A stretch of 36,806 bases of DNA, taken from Methanomassiliicoccales archaeon. GTDB taxonomy: Archaea; Thermoplasmatota; Thermoplasmata; Methanomassiliicoccales; Methanomethylophilaceae. The stretch is from the NCBI GenBank assembly GCA_900767505.1, contig CAAFZG010000061.1, positions 1 to 36,806 on the forward strand, given 5' to 3'. The position numbers were made by a program, and so were the translations under genes. Shown piece by piece: positions 25,107 through 32,510 of the stretch. The number at the start of each line of letters is the position of its first letter. The first letter of the stretch is position 1. The notes below the pieces were generated by a model. That model worked only from the letters and a program-made list of their open reading frames with translations. It made no database searches and was not told the DNA's origin.

Positions 25107-25266
25107 GTTATCTCTCAGTTGTCAACCTTTGGTTCACAACCACAATATATGTCAGAACTTTTATAAATAATTATGTGAGCATACAGGTAGTTTAAAGTTG
25201 ACTGATGTATTTTTATGTACACTACTATACCAATATGTACAAATACTAGGGCCCTGATGACCAAGC
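25107..25266. promoter_or_regulatory. Divergent promoter region, Cdc48 operon and trpB2
   Basis: For the leftward operon, TTATTTATAAAAG on the minus strand (25158-25170) is a clear TATA box about 50 bases before the regulator start. For trpB2, TATTTTTATG (25208-25217) or ACTATACC (25224-25231) could serve. Two TGTACA boxes lie on the trpB2 side. Confidence 0.6.
25216..25241. promoter_or_regulatory. Pair of TGTACA boxes (TRP-box-like) before trpB2
   Basis: TGTACA at 25216-25221 and again at 25236-25241 are exactly 20 bases apart, about two helical turns, with a TATA-like ACTATACC between them. In Methanothermobacter the regulator TrpY binds boxes with consensus TGTACA at the trp operon and trpB2. 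The match of motif and target gene is notable. Which protein binds here is unknown, and no TrpY gene is evident in the window. Confidence 0.55.
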
Positions 25267-26592
25267 ATGACCATTCCAAAAGACGCATGTATCAGACTGA
25301 TGCCGGACGACGTTCCGAAGCATTGGTACAACCTTGCGGCCGATCTCCCTGAGCCTGTTGCTCCGCCCCTCAACCCCTCCACGGGGAAACCGGCGGCGCC
25401 CGAGGACTTCTCGCCAATCTTCTGCAAAGCGATCATCGAGCAGGAGGGATCCACCAAGAGGTACATCGACATCCCCGAGGAGGTGAGGGAACAGCTCGTC
25501 TACCTGAGCCGTCCGTCCTACCTCCAGAGGGCGTACCATCTGGAGAAGTACCTGAAGACCCCTGCGAAGATCTACTTCAAGAGGGAGGATATGAGCCCAC
25601 TCGGAAGCCACAAGGGGAACACAGCCCTTGCTCAGGCATACTACAACGCCGAGGCCGGAATCCACACCCTGACCACCGAGACCGGTGCCGGACAGTGGGG
25701 AACCGCTCTGTCGATGGTGTCCAACATGTTCGACATCGACACCACGGTCTTCATGGTCCGCGGAAGCTACGATCAGAAGCCGTTCAGAAAGACGATCATG
25801 AACATGTACGGGGCGAAATGCTACGCATCCCCAAGCGAGTACACGGAGTTCGGAAGGAAGGTGCTCAAGGAGCACCCGGACACCAGCGGATCCCTGGGGA
25901 TCGCGATCTCCGAGGCATGCGAGATGGCCGTCAAGGACGAGCACACATGCTACTCGCTCGGAAGCGTCATGAACCATGTGATGCTCCATCAGACCGTCAT
26001 AGGTCTCGAGGCCATGGAACAGATGAAGATGGCCGAGATCGAACCGGACTACATGATCGCATGTGCCGGAGGAGGTTCCAACTTCGCTGGATTCACCTTC
26101 CCGATGATCGCAGAGAAGATCAAGGGCAAGAGCGATTGCCAGATCATCGCAGTGGAGCCCAAGGCATCCCCATCCCTCACCAAGGGCGAGTACAAGTACG
26201 ACTTCGGAGACACGGCCGGAATGACGCCCCTGCTGATGATGTACACCCTCGGTCACGAGTTCATACCGAAGTCCATCCACGCCGGAGGTCTGAGGTACCA
26301 CGGAATGTCCCCGCTTGTCTCTGCGGCGTACAAGCAGGGTCTGGCGACCGCGGTCTCGTACGATCAGCCCGACACCTTCCAGGCCGGAGTGACATTCGCC
26401 CGTACCGAGGGCATCGTCCCCGCACCCGAGTCGTGCCATGCCGTCAAGGCGGCCATCGACAAGGCCCTGGAATGCAAGGCCACCGGAGAGGAGAAGACGA
26501 TCGTCTTCTGTCTGTCCGGACACGGCATGCTGGACCTCTACGGATACCAGCAGTTCATCGACGGCACGCTTCCGTCCTCGTCCGTGTGCTGA
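25267..26592 (+). CDS. trpB2: Tryptophan synthase beta chain, TrpB2 class
   Basis: 441 residues. The PLP lysine is K116 in SHKGN, E139 lies in TETGAGQWG, and the phosphate loop is GGGSN (268-272). The extended N-terminus (about 1-70) and the overall length mark it as the TrpB2 class rather than the TrpB1 partner of TrpA. It makes tryptophan from indole and serine or salvages indole; some TrpB2 enzymes use phosphoserine. No trpA or other trp gene is near, so it is a stand-alone copy. The two TGTACA boxes in its promoter suggest tryptophan-linked control. Confidence 0.95.
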   Translation: MTIPKDACIRLMPDDVPKHWYNLAADLPEPVAPPLNPSTGKPAAPEDFSPIFCKAIIEQEGSTKRYIDIPEEVREQLVYLSRPSYLQRAYHLEKYLKTPAKIYFKREDMSPLGSHKGNTALAQAYYNAEAGIHTLTTETGAGQWGTALSMVSNMFDIDTTVFMVRGSYDQKPFRKTIMNMYGAKCYASPSEYTEFGRKVLKEHPDTSGSLGIAISEACEMAVKDEHTCYSLGSVMNHVMLHQTVIGLEAMEQMKMAEIEPDYMIACAGGGSNFAGFTFPMIAEKIKGKSDCQIIAVEPKASPSLTKGEYKYDFGDTAGMTPLLMMYTLGHEFIPKSIHAGGLRYHGMSPLVSAAYKQGLATAVSYDQPDTFQAGVTFARTEGIVPAPESCHAVKAAIDKALECKATGEEKTIVFCLSGHGMLDLYGYQQFIDGTLPSSSVC

Positions 26593-26600
26593 TCCAAACC

Positions 26601-26640
26601 GCCCCTGTCCGCTGCGGCGGGGGCTTTCTATTCTTCCCTT
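26601..26640 (+). terminator. Terminator of trpB2
   Basis: GCCCC (26601-26605) pairs with GGGGC (26620-26624) with an inner CCGC/GCGG pair, followed by a pyrimidine-rich tract and a T-run to 26646. Confidence 0.65.
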
Positions 26641-26650
26641 TTTTATAATC
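26640..26650 (+). promoter_or_regulatory. TATA box of endA
   Basis: TTTTTTATAATC centred about 25 bases before the ATG at 26670, with no ribosome binding site, fits a leaderless transcript. It overlaps the T-run of the trpB2 terminator. Confidence 0.65.
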
Positions 26651-26669
26651 AAACCCTCTACTCCGTCCG

Positions 26670-27722
26670 ATGGTCGGAATATTAGTCGATGACATCGTGG
26701 AGGTCCGCGATCAGAGCGAAGGGAGCAGGCTCTATACCAGGGGCAATTTCGGATATCCCCGCAGCGGAGGCGGTGTCGATCTCGACCTCATAGAGGCCAC
26801 ATACCTCATGGAGAACCGCAGGGTCGAGGTCACCGGTCCGAACGGACCTATGACGTACGACGAGATGTTCTGCTATTCCGCATCGATCTTCGAAGGATTC
26901 GATATAAAATATCTTGTCTACAGGGATCTGAGGCAGAGGGGATTCATAGCCAAGTACGAGACGGGCGACTACGATCTGTCCGTTTTCCCCCGCGGGAAGA
27001 CCATGAGCAACTCCAGGCCGGAGTTCATGGTCAGAGCCGTATCGGAGAGGAACGCCATCGACATCTCCACATTCATACGCGAGGCCCTGGACACCGCCAA
27101 GAGGAAGAAGAAGCTGCTCTACGGCGTGGTGGACGAGGAAGGGGACCTGACATACTACATGATGTCGATGAGGGATCCCGCAGGGAAGGTGTTCCCCGAA
27201 CCCATATCCGAGAAGCCCGTCGGCAGGCTGATCCGCGACAGGGTTTTCGTCTTCGACCGCATGCAGACCGAGGCGCTCCGCGACTACGGGTACTACGGAA
27301 GGTCTTTCGTGGATGCTCTTCAGCTTTCCCTCATCGAGAGCTGCCATCTCGTGTCGAAGGGACGTCTGACCGTCTTGGGGCAGGACGGGGAGGTCCTCTC
27401 ATACGACGATCTGGTCGAGTTCGGTGTCTCCATGCAGGACGAGTTCGACATCCGTCTCCAAGTGTACTCCGATATGAGGGAGCGCGGACTCGTCGTCAAG
27501 ACCGGATTCAAGTACGGGACCCATTTCAGGGTCTATCAGGAATCGCCGGACGACTGTCACGCAAGATATCTGGCCCATGCCGTCACAGACGACGGCATCA
27601 GGATGTGGCCCGAGATCTCCAGGACGGTCAGGCTTTCAGGCGGCGTGAAGAAGGAGATCCTCTTCGGCCGCGTGAAGAAGAGCAGCGTGGACTATCTGGA
27701 ATTCAGATGGTTCAAGCCTTGA
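26670..27722 (+). CDS. endA: tRNA-intron endonuclease, two-repeat (alpha2) type
   Basis: 350 residues in two tandem repeats of the splicing endonuclease fold. The C-terminal repeat has the catalytic triad: Y289 in THFRVYQE, H297 in DCHARYLAHAV and K327 in SGGVKKEILFG. The spacing is close to that of the Methanocaldococcus enzyme. The N-terminal repeat keeps the fold (DLRQRGFIAKYETGDYDLSV) but has Phe and Pro where the Tyr and His should be, so it is a non-catalytic structural repeat. The enzyme cuts bulge-helix-bulge introns from tRNA and rRNA precursors. The 3' end overlaps the convergent regulator gene by 11 bases. Confidence 0.93.
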   Translation: MVGILVDDIVEVRDQSEGSRLYTRGNFGYPRSGGGVDLDLIEATYLMENRRVEVTGPNGPMTYDEMFCYSASIFEGFDIKYLVYRDLRQRGFIAKYETGDYDLSVFPRGKTMSNSRPEFMVRAVSERNAIDISTFIREALDTAKRKKKLLYGVVDEEGDLTYYMMSMRDPAGKVFPEPISEKPVGRLIRDRVFVFDRMQTEALRDYGYYGRSFVDALQLSLIESCHLVSKGRLTVLGQDGEVLSYDDLVEFGVSMQDEFDIRLQVYSDMRERGLVVKTGFKYGTHFRVYQESPDDCHARYLAHAVTDDGIRMWPEISRTVRLSGGVKKEILFGRVKKSSVDYLEFRWFKP

Positions 27723-28047
27723 TCATTTCCTGAAGGAAACGGATCAGATCCCTGAAGCGGCCTGCGTTGAGATAGTAGACATGGTCGTTCCCGTCTCTGC
27801 GGGAGCATATCAGTCCTGCGGATTTCATCTTCCTTATGGCAGCGTTGGTGCGTGCCCCATCCATCCCGAAGAGTCCGTCCGGGAACGGCGAGCGGGCCTC
27901 CTGTTCCGAGAGTCCTCTGACCAACGTCAGTACATCCTTATCGGACAATGCCGACAGGATATCGTATTCCGGATCGTCCGAGATGCCAAGGGCGTTCCTG
28001 TTCGTGAGACAAATGTGACGGCTCGGTCTCTGCTGTTCGTCTGCCAT
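27712..28047 (-). CDS. Small winged-helix DNA-binding protein
   Basis: 111 residues. The C-terminal part has an ArsR/MarR-like winged helix: EYDILSALSDKDVLTLVRGL, then ARTNAAIRKMKSAGL as the probable recognition helix, and a wing with CSRRDGNDHVYYLN. The N-terminal 25 residues are polar. A TATA-like ACTTTATTTCT at 28068-28078 on the minus strand lies about 26 bases before the ATG at 28047. The target is unknown. It lies between the converging endA and the tfb terminator. Confidence 0.75.
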   Translation of the reverse strand: MADEQQRPSRHICLTNRNALGISDDPEYDILSALSDKDVLTLVRGLSEQEARSPFPDGLFGMDGARTNAAIRKMKSAGLICSRRDGNDHVYYLNAGRFRDLIRFLQEMIKA

Positions 28048-28095
28048 GGACGTTCATGCGTCACAGCGTAGAAATAAAGTATGTAGGTGGAAAGG

Positions 28096-28113
28096 GGGTG
28101 GGGGACCCCACCC
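28096..28113. terminator. Hairpin ending the gar1-tfb transcript
   Basis: GGGTGGGG (28096-28103) pairs with CCCCACCC (28106-28113), five bases past the tfb stop. On the minus strand it is followed by pyrimidine-rich sequence. Confidence 0.6.
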
Positions 28114-28117
28114 TTGT

Positions 28118-29050
28118 TCAAAGCTGGATCTCGATTCCCAGTTTCTCCGTCAGTTCCTTGTAGCGGTTCCTGATGGTGACCTCTGTCACTCCGGCGACGT
28201 CGGCTACTTCCCTCTGTGTCCTGCGCTCGTTGCAGAGGATCGAGGAGATGTAGATGGCGGCGGCAGCGACGCCGGTAGGTCCCCTTCCGGATGTCAGCTC
28301 CTTCTCGGAGGCATCCTTGAGGATCTCGGCGGCCTTGCTCTGGACCTCTCCGTTGAGCTTGAGCTCGGAGCAGAACCTCTGGACATAGTCCTGGGGCTTC
28401 GTGGGCATGAGCTTCAGTTTCAGCTCGCGGGTCATGAACCTGTAGGTCCTTCCGATCTCCTTTCTTCCGACACGGCTGGATCCGGCGACCTCGTCAAGGG
28501 TCCTGGGCACTCCGCACTGCCTGCATGCGGCATACAGCGATGCGGCGACGACGCCCTCGATGGACCTTCCCCTGATCAGGTTCTTGTTGACGGCTTTCCT
28601 GTAGATCATGGCGGCGGTCTCCCTGACGTTCCTCGGCAGACCCATGGCAGATGCCATCCTGTCGAGTTCGGACAGGGCGAACGCAAGGTTCCTCTCGGTA
28701 GCATTCGAGACACGGATCCTTCTCTGCCATTTCCTTAATCTGTACAGCTGGGCGCGGTTCCTGGTGGGGATGCTCTTCCCATAGCTGTCTTTGTTCTTCC
28801 ACGAGATCTCGGTAGAGAGACCTTTGTCGTGGATAGTGTAGGTCATCGGAGCACCTGTACGGGCGCGTTTTTCGCCCTGCTCCACATCGAATGCCCTCCA
28901 TTCGGGACCTTGGTCGATAAACTGGTCATCCAGGACCAGTCCGCAGTCCTCGCATAACAATTCGCCGCGCTCGTAGTCGCGGACAAGATGGTGGCTTCCA
29001 CACTCGGGACAGACCTCAATTTCTTCTGTTCCTTCTCTTACCTTTGGCAT
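28118..29050 (-). CDS. tfb: Transcription initiation factor B (TFB, TFIIB homologue)
   Basis: 310 residues. The N-terminal zinc ribbon has Cys at 14, 17, 33 and 36 (CPECG...CEDCG). The B-reader and linker region follows with GPEWRAFD and GAPMTYTIHDKGLSTEI. Two cyclin repeats fill residues about 110-310; GRSIEGVVAASLYAACR and GRGPTGVAAAAIYISS are the repeat signatures, and VAGVTEVTIRNRYKEL is the BRE-binding helix-turn-helix. It recruits RNA polymerase to TATA-TBP. The ATG at 29050 is inside the end of gar1 (35-base overlap), a pairing found in many archaea. An upstream in-frame start at 29086 is less likely. Confidence 0.97.
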   Translation of the reverse strand: MPKVREGTEEIEVCPECGSHHLVRDYERGELLCEDCGLVLDDQFIDQGPEWRAFDVEQGEKRARTGAPMTYTIHDKGLSTEISWKNKDSYGKSIPTRNRAQLYRLRKWQRRIRVSNATERNLAFALSELDRMASAMGLPRNVRETAAMIYRKAVNKNLIRGRSIEGVVAASLYAACRQCGVPRTLDEVAGSSRVGRKEIGRTYRFMTRELKLKLMPTKPQDYVQRFCSELKLNGEVQSKAAEILKDASEKELTSGRGPTGVAAAAIYISSILCNERRTQREVADVAGVTEVTIRNRYKELTEKLGIEIQL

Positions 29051-29294
29051 TCTGCTTGTTCCCCCTGAAAAACACTTCCATTCCAATCCTCACGCCGGCG
29101 TCTTCGGGTTTGACCGAAGCGTAGGGATTGTCGACAGGACCGAAGACCCTGCCTACCGTTCCAAGGCGTTTTTCATTTTTCGAATACACGGTCGAACCGA
29201 TGTCTGGGAGTTCCGAACAGCAGATGATCAGTCTGCCGTCACACGTGATCTCTTCTATTGTACCGAGAATTTCCATGAACCGTGTTCGCTCCAT
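29016..29294 (-). CDS. gar1: H/ACA RNP protein Gar1
   Basis: 92 residues. The beta-barrel core has IGSTVYSKNEKRLGTVGRVF and GPVDNPYASVKP, the Gar1 signature, and the tail is basic and Asn/Lys/Arg-rich (NKQNAKGKRRNRRN). Gar1 binds Cbf5 in box H/ACA particles that guide pseudouridylation of rRNA. Either M1 (29294) or M7 (29276) could start the protein; a TATA-like CTTAAATAG at 29314-29322 on the minus strand fits 29294. The gene overlaps tfb downstream. Confidence 0.92.
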   Translation of the reverse strand: MERTRFMEILGTIEEITCDGRLIICCSELPDIGSTVYSKNEKRLGTVGRVFGPVDNPYASVKPEDAGVRIGMEVFFRGNKQNAKGKRRNRRN

Positions 29295-29302
29295 ATATAC
29301 GA

Positions 29303-29322
29303 GGTTAAATAGTCTATTTAAG
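29303..29322 (-). promoter_or_regulatory. Promoter of gar1-tfb
   Basis: The minus strand reads CTTAAATAGACTATTTAACC, which contains two overlapping AT boxes in inverted orientation. The outer box is 20-28 bases before the gar1 ATG. Confidence 0.5.
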
Positions 29323-29381
29323 TCATATTATATAAATGTATGGCTATAATTAATAAACTTTGATGAATTTTATGCTCATTC

Positions 29382-29530
29382 ACTATATAGTTTACGCTTA
29401 TTGATGTAGAGCAGTGGATTATCCAACCATCCATGATGCCACGTTCAACAGGCGGTCGATCGCAGGTCGGATGACGCCCATGCCGGGCGAGGGTGCCGTT
29501 CGGGCCAGAGTGCGAATTCGATGAAAGAAC
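29382..29530 (+). ncRNA. Candidate structured RNA in the gar1 upstream region
   Basis: A gene-free stretch. ACTATATAGTTTACG at 29382-29396 is a good plus-strand TATA box, predicting a start near 29412. The following 115 bases are much richer in GC than their flanks and fold: a hairpin from 29451 to 29478 (GGCG, TC, ATC paired with GAT, GA, CGCC, two bulged G), or alternatively CGCCC/GGGCG at 29475-29489. A hairpin plus T-run at 29564-29580 could end such an RNA. It does not fit a tRNA, and no C/D boxes were found. It could instead be a long 5' leader of the next gene. Confidence 0.3.
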
Positions 29531-29592
29531 CTAAATAATGTCATAGTCTACCAGTGACAAATTCCCGCATAGCGGGTTTAAAAATCGGAGGC
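29531..29592 (+). promoter_or_regulatory. TATA box, leader hairpin and ribosome binding site of the small membrane protein
   Basis: CTAAATAATG (29531-29540) is TATA-like. CCCGC (29564-29568) pairs with GCGGG (29572-29576) around ATA, and CGGAGG at 29586-29591 precedes the ATG at 29599. The hairpin could be the 5' end of this mRNA or a terminator for an upstream RNA. Confidence 0.45.
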
Positions 29593-29598
29593 AAAATA

Positions 29599-29901
29599 AT
29601 GGATGCTATGTCCTTCCTGACCCTTGTGGTCTTCGCATTCGCCCTCGTCATGCTTGTGGCAGGGCTCTTCTCCGCGTACTTCGGCTCTGGAAAGAGCAAG
29701 GCCGCAGGAGTTGCGATGGCCCTCATCGGTCTCGTTGTCGGCGTCGTCTGGGCCTATCTCGTAGGTTTCAGCGATGTTTCGCCGTTCTGCGAGGTCGCGG
29801 CCTGGGATACAGTCTACAATGCCATCATCGACCTGCTCGGTATCATAATCGGTGCCCTCGTCGCTGTCGGTATCTTCCTCGTCGTTGTTCTCAAGAGCTG
29901 A
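29599..29901 (+). CDS. Small membrane protein with three helices
   Basis: 100 residues, starting MDAMSFLTLVVFAFALVML. Three hydrophobic helices (about 5-27, 35-56 and 74-98) are joined by a short basic loop (GSGKSKAAG) and an acidic loop with one Cys (SDVSPFCEVAAWD). A good ribosome binding site CGGAGG fixes the ATG at 29599. I recognise no family. purE starts about 80 bases downstream with its own TATA box, so the two need not be linked. Confidence 0.75.
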   Translation: MDAMSFLTLVVFAFALVMLVAGLFSAYFGSGKSKAAGVAMALIGLVVGVVWAYLVGFSDVSPFCEVAAWDTVYNAIIDLLGIIIGALVAVGIFLVVVLKS

Positions 29902-29983
29902 ACGACAAGGAACGAAACCTTTTACCAAACCCCACTCAAACCCCACCCTTCGCTTTTTATAACATTATGATGTCGGCTATGTG

Positions 29984-30463
29984 ATGTCAAGGGTCACCAT
30001 TATCATGGGGAGCAAAAGCGACATGCCCGTGGCCGAGAAGGCGATAGGCATTCTGAGGAAATTCGGTATCGAATTCGATATCGCGGTGGCATCCGCACAC
30101 CGCACGCCCGCAAGGGTCGAGTCCCTGGTAGAGGAGAGCAAATCCGATGTGTTCATCGCCATCGCAGGTCTCTCCGCCGCACTTCCCGGGGTCGTCGCAT
30201 CCTTCACGGTCAAGCCCGTGATCGGTGTCCCCGTCAGCGGTGCGCTGAACCTCGATGCTCTCCTGTCCGTCGTCCAGATGCCCCCGGGAGTCCCGGTGGC
30301 CGCCGTAGGGCTGGACCGCGGGGACAATGCAGCGGTTCTCGCAGCGGAGATCCTTGCAATTAACGATGATTCTGTGAGACAGGCCCTGCTTTCATACAGG
30401 AAGGAGCAGGCCGACAAGGTCTGTGCAGACTCTGAGAAGGTGGTTTCAGATGTTGGGTGTTGA
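29984..30463 (+). CDS. purE: Phosphoribosylaminoimidazole carboxylase/mutase PurE
   Basis: 159 residues. The enzyme carboxylates aminoimidazole ribonucleotide in purine synthesis. GSKSDMP (9-15) is the phosphate loop and H39 in SAHRTP is the catalytic His. The part AGLSAALPGVVASFTVKPV resembles archaeal PurE proteins rather than the GGAAHLPGM of class I; it may act directly on CO2. No purK is in the window. CTTTTTATAAC at 29952-29962 lies 26 bases before the ATG at 29984, favouring a leaderless mRNA. The 3' end overlaps guaAb by 14 bases. Confidence 0.93.
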   Translation: MSRVTIIMGSKSDMPVAEKAIGILRKFGIEFDIAVASAHRTPARVESLVEESKSDVFIAIAGLSAALPGVVASFTVKPVIGVPVSGALNLDALLSVVQMPPGVPVAAVGLDRGDNAAVLAAEILAINDDSVRQALLSYRKEQADKVCADSEKVVSDVGC

Positions 30464-31397
30464 AGATTTCATCAACGATTCGATCGAGGACATAAAGTCC
30501 AAGATCCAGGGAAAGGCGATCATCGCCTGCTCCGGCGGTGTTGACAGCATGGTTGCTGCCACCCTCGCCAGCAAGGCTATCGGCGACAGGCTGCTCGCAG
30601 TCTACGTCGACAGCGGACTCATGAGGAAGGGCGAGACCGCGGAGGTCGAGTCCATGCTCAAGGAGATGGGCATCAACTACAGGATCGCAGACGCAGGGGA
30701 GGAGTTCTTCGGAGCACTCAAAGGGGTCACAGATCCCGAGCAGAAGAGGAAGGCCATCGGAGAGAAGTTCATACGCGTCTTCGAGAGGATCGCCAAGGAG
30801 TTCGGAGCCGAGTACCTCGTGCAGGGTACCATCGCACCCGACTGGATCGAGTCCGGAGACGGTGTCCGTGACACCATCAAGTCCCACCACAACGTCGGAG
30901 GACTTCCCAAGGATCTCGGAATGACTCTGGTCGAGCCCCTCAGGGACCTCTACAAGGACGAGGTCCGCGAGGTCGCCAGGAAGCTCGGAGTCAGATCCTC
31001 CGAGAGGCAGCCGTTCCCCGGCCCCGCACTCGCAGTGAGGTGCCTCGGAGAGGTCACCCCCGAGAACATCGCGATCGTCCGTGAGGCATGCTTCATCGTC
31101 GAGGACGAGATCGCAAAGGCCGCTTCCGCAGGCAAGATGGAGCTCCCGTGGCAGTACTTCGCGGTGCTCCTCCCCTCCAAATCCGTCGGTGTCCAGGGAG
31201 ACCGCAGGGCATACGGCCGCACCATCGTGATCAGGGCCGTGCTGTCCGTGGACGGCATGACCGCCACATACGCGAAGATCCCCCTCGACGTGCTCGATCA
31301 GATATCTTCCCGTATCACCAACACGATGAAGGATTCCATCAACCGTGTTGTATACGATATCACTAACAAGCCCCCAGCGACAATCGAGTGGGAGTGA
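30450..31397 (+). CDS. guaAb: GMP synthase subunit B (ATP-pyrophosphatase)
   Basis: 315 residues. The PP-loop SGGVDS (28-33) marks the N-type ATP pyrophosphatase, which adenylates XMP. The C-terminal dimerisation domain is complete, with QPFPGPALAVRCLGE and a final NKPPATIEWE. The glutaminase domain is absent and lies in the separate gene at 31903, the archaeal two-subunit form. GGTGGT before the ATG at 30450 is a good ribosome binding site within the purE end, so translation is coupled; purine synthesis genes are therefore linked here. Confidence 0.95.
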   Translation: MLGVEDFINDSIEDIKSKIQGKAIIACSGGVDSMVAATLASKAIGDRLLAVYVDSGLMRKGETAEVESMLKEMGINYRIADAGEEFFGALKGVTDPEQKRKAIGEKFIRVFERIAKEFGAEYLVQGTIAPDWIESGDGVRDTIKSHHNVGGLPKDLGMTLVEPLRDLYKDEVREVARKLGVRSSERQPFPGPALAVRCLGEVTPENIAIVREACFIVEDEIAKAASAGKMELPWQYFAVLLPSKSVGVQGDRRAYGRTIVIRAVLSVDGMTATYAKIPLDVLDQISSRITNTMKDSINRVVYDITNKPPATIEWE

Positions 31398-31409
31398 AAA
31401 CGGTTTAAT

Positions 31410-31429
31410 GCCGGCGGGGGACCGCCGGC
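31410..31429. terminator. Bidirectional hairpin between guaAb and the PH-domain gene
   Basis: GCCGGCGG (31410-31417) pairs perfectly with CCGCCGGC (31422-31429) around GGGA. It lies between two convergent stops. Confidence 0.6.
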
Positions 31430-31433
31430 CGCG

Positions 31434-31811
31434 TCAGTCGAGCATGCGCTCGCTGATGCATCTCATAATTTTCGTGATATTGGCCCTGGTCGTGAATTCG
31501 AAGTCGATCTGTCCGACCCCGCTGAACCACAGCGTCAGGCTGCTGTCGATGTCGAAGACCGCAGGGGTCTCGATCTCGAATGCCTGGATCTTGTCGTAGG
31601 GCAGGACGCTGAGCGATTTCTTCTTCCCGGTGATGCCCTGGATGTTGATCGCGATCAGCCTTCTGTCGGTGAAGACAAGTCCGTCGCGTCCGGATTTGAA
31701 CGTCTGCACGACCGTCTCGCCGGACACCATTATGCCGTCCACAAGGTCTGAAAATGCTTTGTCTTCGACCGGGGCGAGTTTGAGGTACTTCTTGTTCTCG
31801 AAGTTGATCAT
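31434..31811 (-). CDS. Bacterial-type PH-like domain protein
   Basis: 125 residues, alternating beta strands with a final helix. The middle DGLVFTDRRLIAINIQG, followed by SLSVLPYDKIQAFEIET, is typical of bacterial PH-like domains (bPH; as in YvbH-like proteins). A C-terminal helix (ANITKIMRCISERML) closes the fold. No membrane segment is present, so it is cytoplasmic; ligand and role are unknown. The start may be ATG at 31811 or GTG at 31826. It is inserted, on the opposite strand, between the two GMP synthase subunit genes. Confidence 0.75.
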   Translation of the reverse strand: MINFENKKYLKLAPVEDKAFSDLVDGIMVSGETVVQTFKSGRDGLVFTDRRLIAINIQGITGKKKSLSVLPYDKIQAFEIETPAVFDIDSSLTLWFSGVGQIDFEFTTRANITKIMRCISERMLD

Positions 31812-31902
31812 GAGGTTAGGATACACGGGGATGTTCTTATGATGATGGGCTCGTGTCGTATTTCCGTATAGTTCTTATCCAACCTGTCTAATCGGAGGTT
31901 CG

Positions 31903-32478
31903 ATGAAAGTCTATATCGTCGACAACGGGGGCCAATGGACCCATCGTGAATGGCGTGTTTTAAGATACCTCAAGGTGGAAACCAAGATCATCCCCAATAC
32001 GACCCCGTTCGATGATATCAAGGATGTCGACGGACTGATCCTCTCGGGCGGTGCTCCCAACGTGGCCAATGATGCCGCGCGCATGGGCAACAACGGCGAG
32101 TATCTGGACAAAGCAGACTTTCCCATCTTCGGCATCTGCGCAGGTATGCAGTTCCTCTGCGAGCACTTCGGCGGCAAGCTCGGCCCCGGCTCCACACCGG
32201 AATTCGGCGGAGTGGATCTGAAGATTACTTCTCACGACGATCTTTTCAAGGGTCTGCCTGACGAGTTCAAGGTCTGGGCATCCCATAACGACGAGGTCAA
32301 GGTGGTCCCCGAGGGATTCGAGGTCACTGCTTATTCGGAATCGTGTCCCCACGAGGCGGTCCGTTGCATCAACCGTCCGATATTCGGAGTCCAGTTCCAT
32401 CCCGAGGTGGAGAACAGCGAACACGGTTCGGAGATATTCCAGAATTTCTTGGATATAGTGGCCGACTGGCGCCGTTGA
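31903..32478 (+). CDS. guaAa: GMP synthase subunit A (glutamine amidotransferase)
   Basis: 191 residues of a class I glutamine amidotransferase that supplies ammonia to subunit B. The triad is C79 in GICAGMQ, H166 and E168 in FHPEVENS. A strong ribosome binding site CGGAGG precedes the ATG at 31903. It is separated from guaAb by about 500 bases and one opposite-strand gene. Confidence 0.96.
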   Translation: MKVYIVDNGGQWTHREWRVLRYLKVETKIIPNTTPFDDIKDVDGLILSGGAPNVANDAARMGNNGEYLDKADFPIFGICAGMQFLCEHFGGKLGPGSTPEFGGVDLKITSHDDLFKGLPDEFKVWASHNDEVKVVPEGFEVTAYSESCPHEAVRCINRPIFGVQFHPEVENSEHGSEIFQNFLDIVADWRR

Positions 32479-32510
32479 TCCAACAGCGCCAATCCGGCCG
32501 AAAAAGGAAA

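Noticed and set aside
25246..26652. Open minus-strand frame of 468 codons over trpB2
   Set aside because: Antisense shadow; the plus-strand product has all TrpB2 motifs.
28085..28104. A third ORB-like sequence, GGTGGAAAGGGGGTGGGGG
   Set aside because: It shares GTGGAAA and a G-run, but it is three bases shorter between them, lacks the TCCA half of the dyad, and its G-run forms the terminator hairpin of tfb.
29401..29530. tRNA or C/D box RNA in the gar1 upstream gap
   Set aside because: GTTC words are present but no T-stem, acceptor stem or anticodon arm pairs, and no matching C and D boxes exist.
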